NCBI RefSeq assembly: GCF_024758005.1
Contig: NZ_CP103288.1
Coordinates: forward strand, 1,922,001 to 1,986,000
Direction: 5' to 3'
Source: Pseudarthrobacter sp. NS4
Lineage (GTDB): Bacteria > Actinomycetota > Actinomycetes > Actinomycetales > Micrococcaceae
Length of the DNA: 64,000 bases
Part shown: piece by piece, positions 63,656-64,000 of the stretch
Layout: the number at the start of each line of letters is the position of its first letter
Numbering within the stretch: position 1 is the first letter of the stretch
Made by a program: the position numbers and the translations under genes
The notes under the pieces: generated by a model
Told to the model about the DNA's origin: nothing
Databases searched by the model: none
The model's input: only the letters and a program-made list of their open reading frames with translations

Positions 63656-63761
63656 GTAGCGGCAGGGGCCCCACCCGAGCTTGCGAGGGAAGGGGGAGCA
63701 GCGGAGCGGTAGCGGCAGGGGCCCCGCCCGAGCTTGCGAGGGAAGGGGGAGCCGCGAAGTG
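63656..63761. repeat. Tandem 53-bp direct repeat
   Basis: Two adjacent copies, 63656-63708 and 63709-63761, each starting GTAGCGGCAGGGGCCCC and sharing CCCGAGCTTGCGAGGGAAGG. They differ at about five positions. Each copy can fold on itself. They lie between the phosphatase start and the divergent gene at 63840. Confidence 0.9.
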
Positions 63762-63839
63762 GTAAGCCGTCCAACGGTGTCCGCGGGATAATCCCGGAAA
63801 TCCTCGATTCCCTGCAGGTGCGGGGATTACGGTATAGGG

Positions 63840-64000
63840 GTGAGTGATCGTCCAGATATCTTCACAGTTGGCGAACTGCGTGCCGCCGGCCATGTCCAGA
63901 AGGACCTGCGCCATGAAATCCGCGACAACCTCCTCGCGGCGCTCGCCGCCGGCCGCGATCCGTGGCCCGGGCTGTACGGTTTCAGCCGGACGGTCCTTCC
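63840..64000 (+). CDS. AAA+ ATPase of the magnesium-chelatase/MoxR type, partial
   Basis: Only the first 53 codons are in the window, from a GTG at 63840. The segment FTVGELRAAGHVQKDLRHEI followed by RDNLLAALAAGRDPWPGLYGF resembles the N-terminus of actinobacterial ATPases annotated as magnesium chelatase-like, just before the P-loop, which lies beyond the right edge. Such genes usually precede a VWA-domain partner. It runs off the end of the window. Confidence 0.65.
   Translation, partial: MSDRPDIFTVGELRAAGHVQKDLRHEIRDNLLAALAAGRDPWPGLYGFSRTVL

Overview
The window is high-GC DNA from an actinobacterium, most likely Arthrobacter, Pseudarthrobacter or a close Micrococcaceae relative. The evidence is GC-rich codon use with frequent GTG and TTG starts, a DUF4193 protein, an Lsr2 remnant, a mycothiol-type maleylpyruvate isomerase homologue, a SARP/BTAD regulator, a SCO1664-family protein, and a catA-benABCD-LuxR regulator order like that of Corynebacterium glutamicum. 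This is inference from gene content; no rRNA or intact tRNA is present.

Layout. 0.3-5.2 kb holds small stress and envelope genes: a secreted Val/Asp-rich protein, an SRPBCC protein, DUF4193, Hsp20, small membrane proteins. 5.3-9.4 kb is an alkaline-shock (Asp23/Gls24) island: an ECF sigma factor, a zinc-finger/Asp23 fusion and an Asp23 protein on the minus strand, facing asp23, DUF2273, short asp23, DUF6286 and amaP on the plus strand. It abuts a truncated lsr2. 9.9-15.3 kb has GAF-ANTAR and MarR regulators, a cold-shock protein, an SGNH-hydrolase remnant and a MatC-like carrier with a decayed GntR regulator. 15.3-22.4 kb is a scarred zone with plasmid-like remnants, an RsbQ-like hydrolase, an IS256-family element, a frameshifted DUF4192 gene, a lytic transglycosylase and one copy each of two dispersed non-coding repeats.

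22.4-37.2 kb is a complete, intact benzoate-to-3-oxoadipate-enol-lactone pathway. BenE and BenK import benzoate; BenABC dihydroxylate it; BenD makes catechol; CatA opens the ring; CatB and CatC give the enol-lactone. Regulation is probably by a large LuxR-type BenR and a LysR-type CatR. BenC carries an FCD-like ligand-binding domain at its C-terminus.

37.5-46.1 kb is mixed accessory DNA: an SDR pseudogene, a frameshifted alcohol dehydrogenase between two paralogous membrane proteins, a DUF389 protein, a saccharopine-dehydrogenase-like reductase, an excisionase-like HTH protein, a resolvase fragment and the second copy of the first repeat. 46.4-48.9 kb is the strongest novelty candidate: a 91-residue peptide with six near-perfect ADSGADGG repeats, directly followed by a JmjC/cupin oxygenase and an overlapping sucrase/ferredoxin-like protein, suggesting a ribosomally made, oxidatively modified repeat peptide. 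49.3-54.5 kb is a Rieske oxygenase, its reductase and a formaldehyde dehydrogenase with a divergent LysR gene, which reads as a demethylation module. 55-64 kb has an AI-2E family protein, a subtilase beside a broken trypsin-like/nuclease gene, and assorted enzymes and regulators; an AAA+ ATPase gene runs off the right edge.

At least ten genes outside the ben/cat block carry a frameshift, nonsense codon or truncation. Several lesions are one-base changes in homopolymers, so true decay and assembly error both need to be considered.
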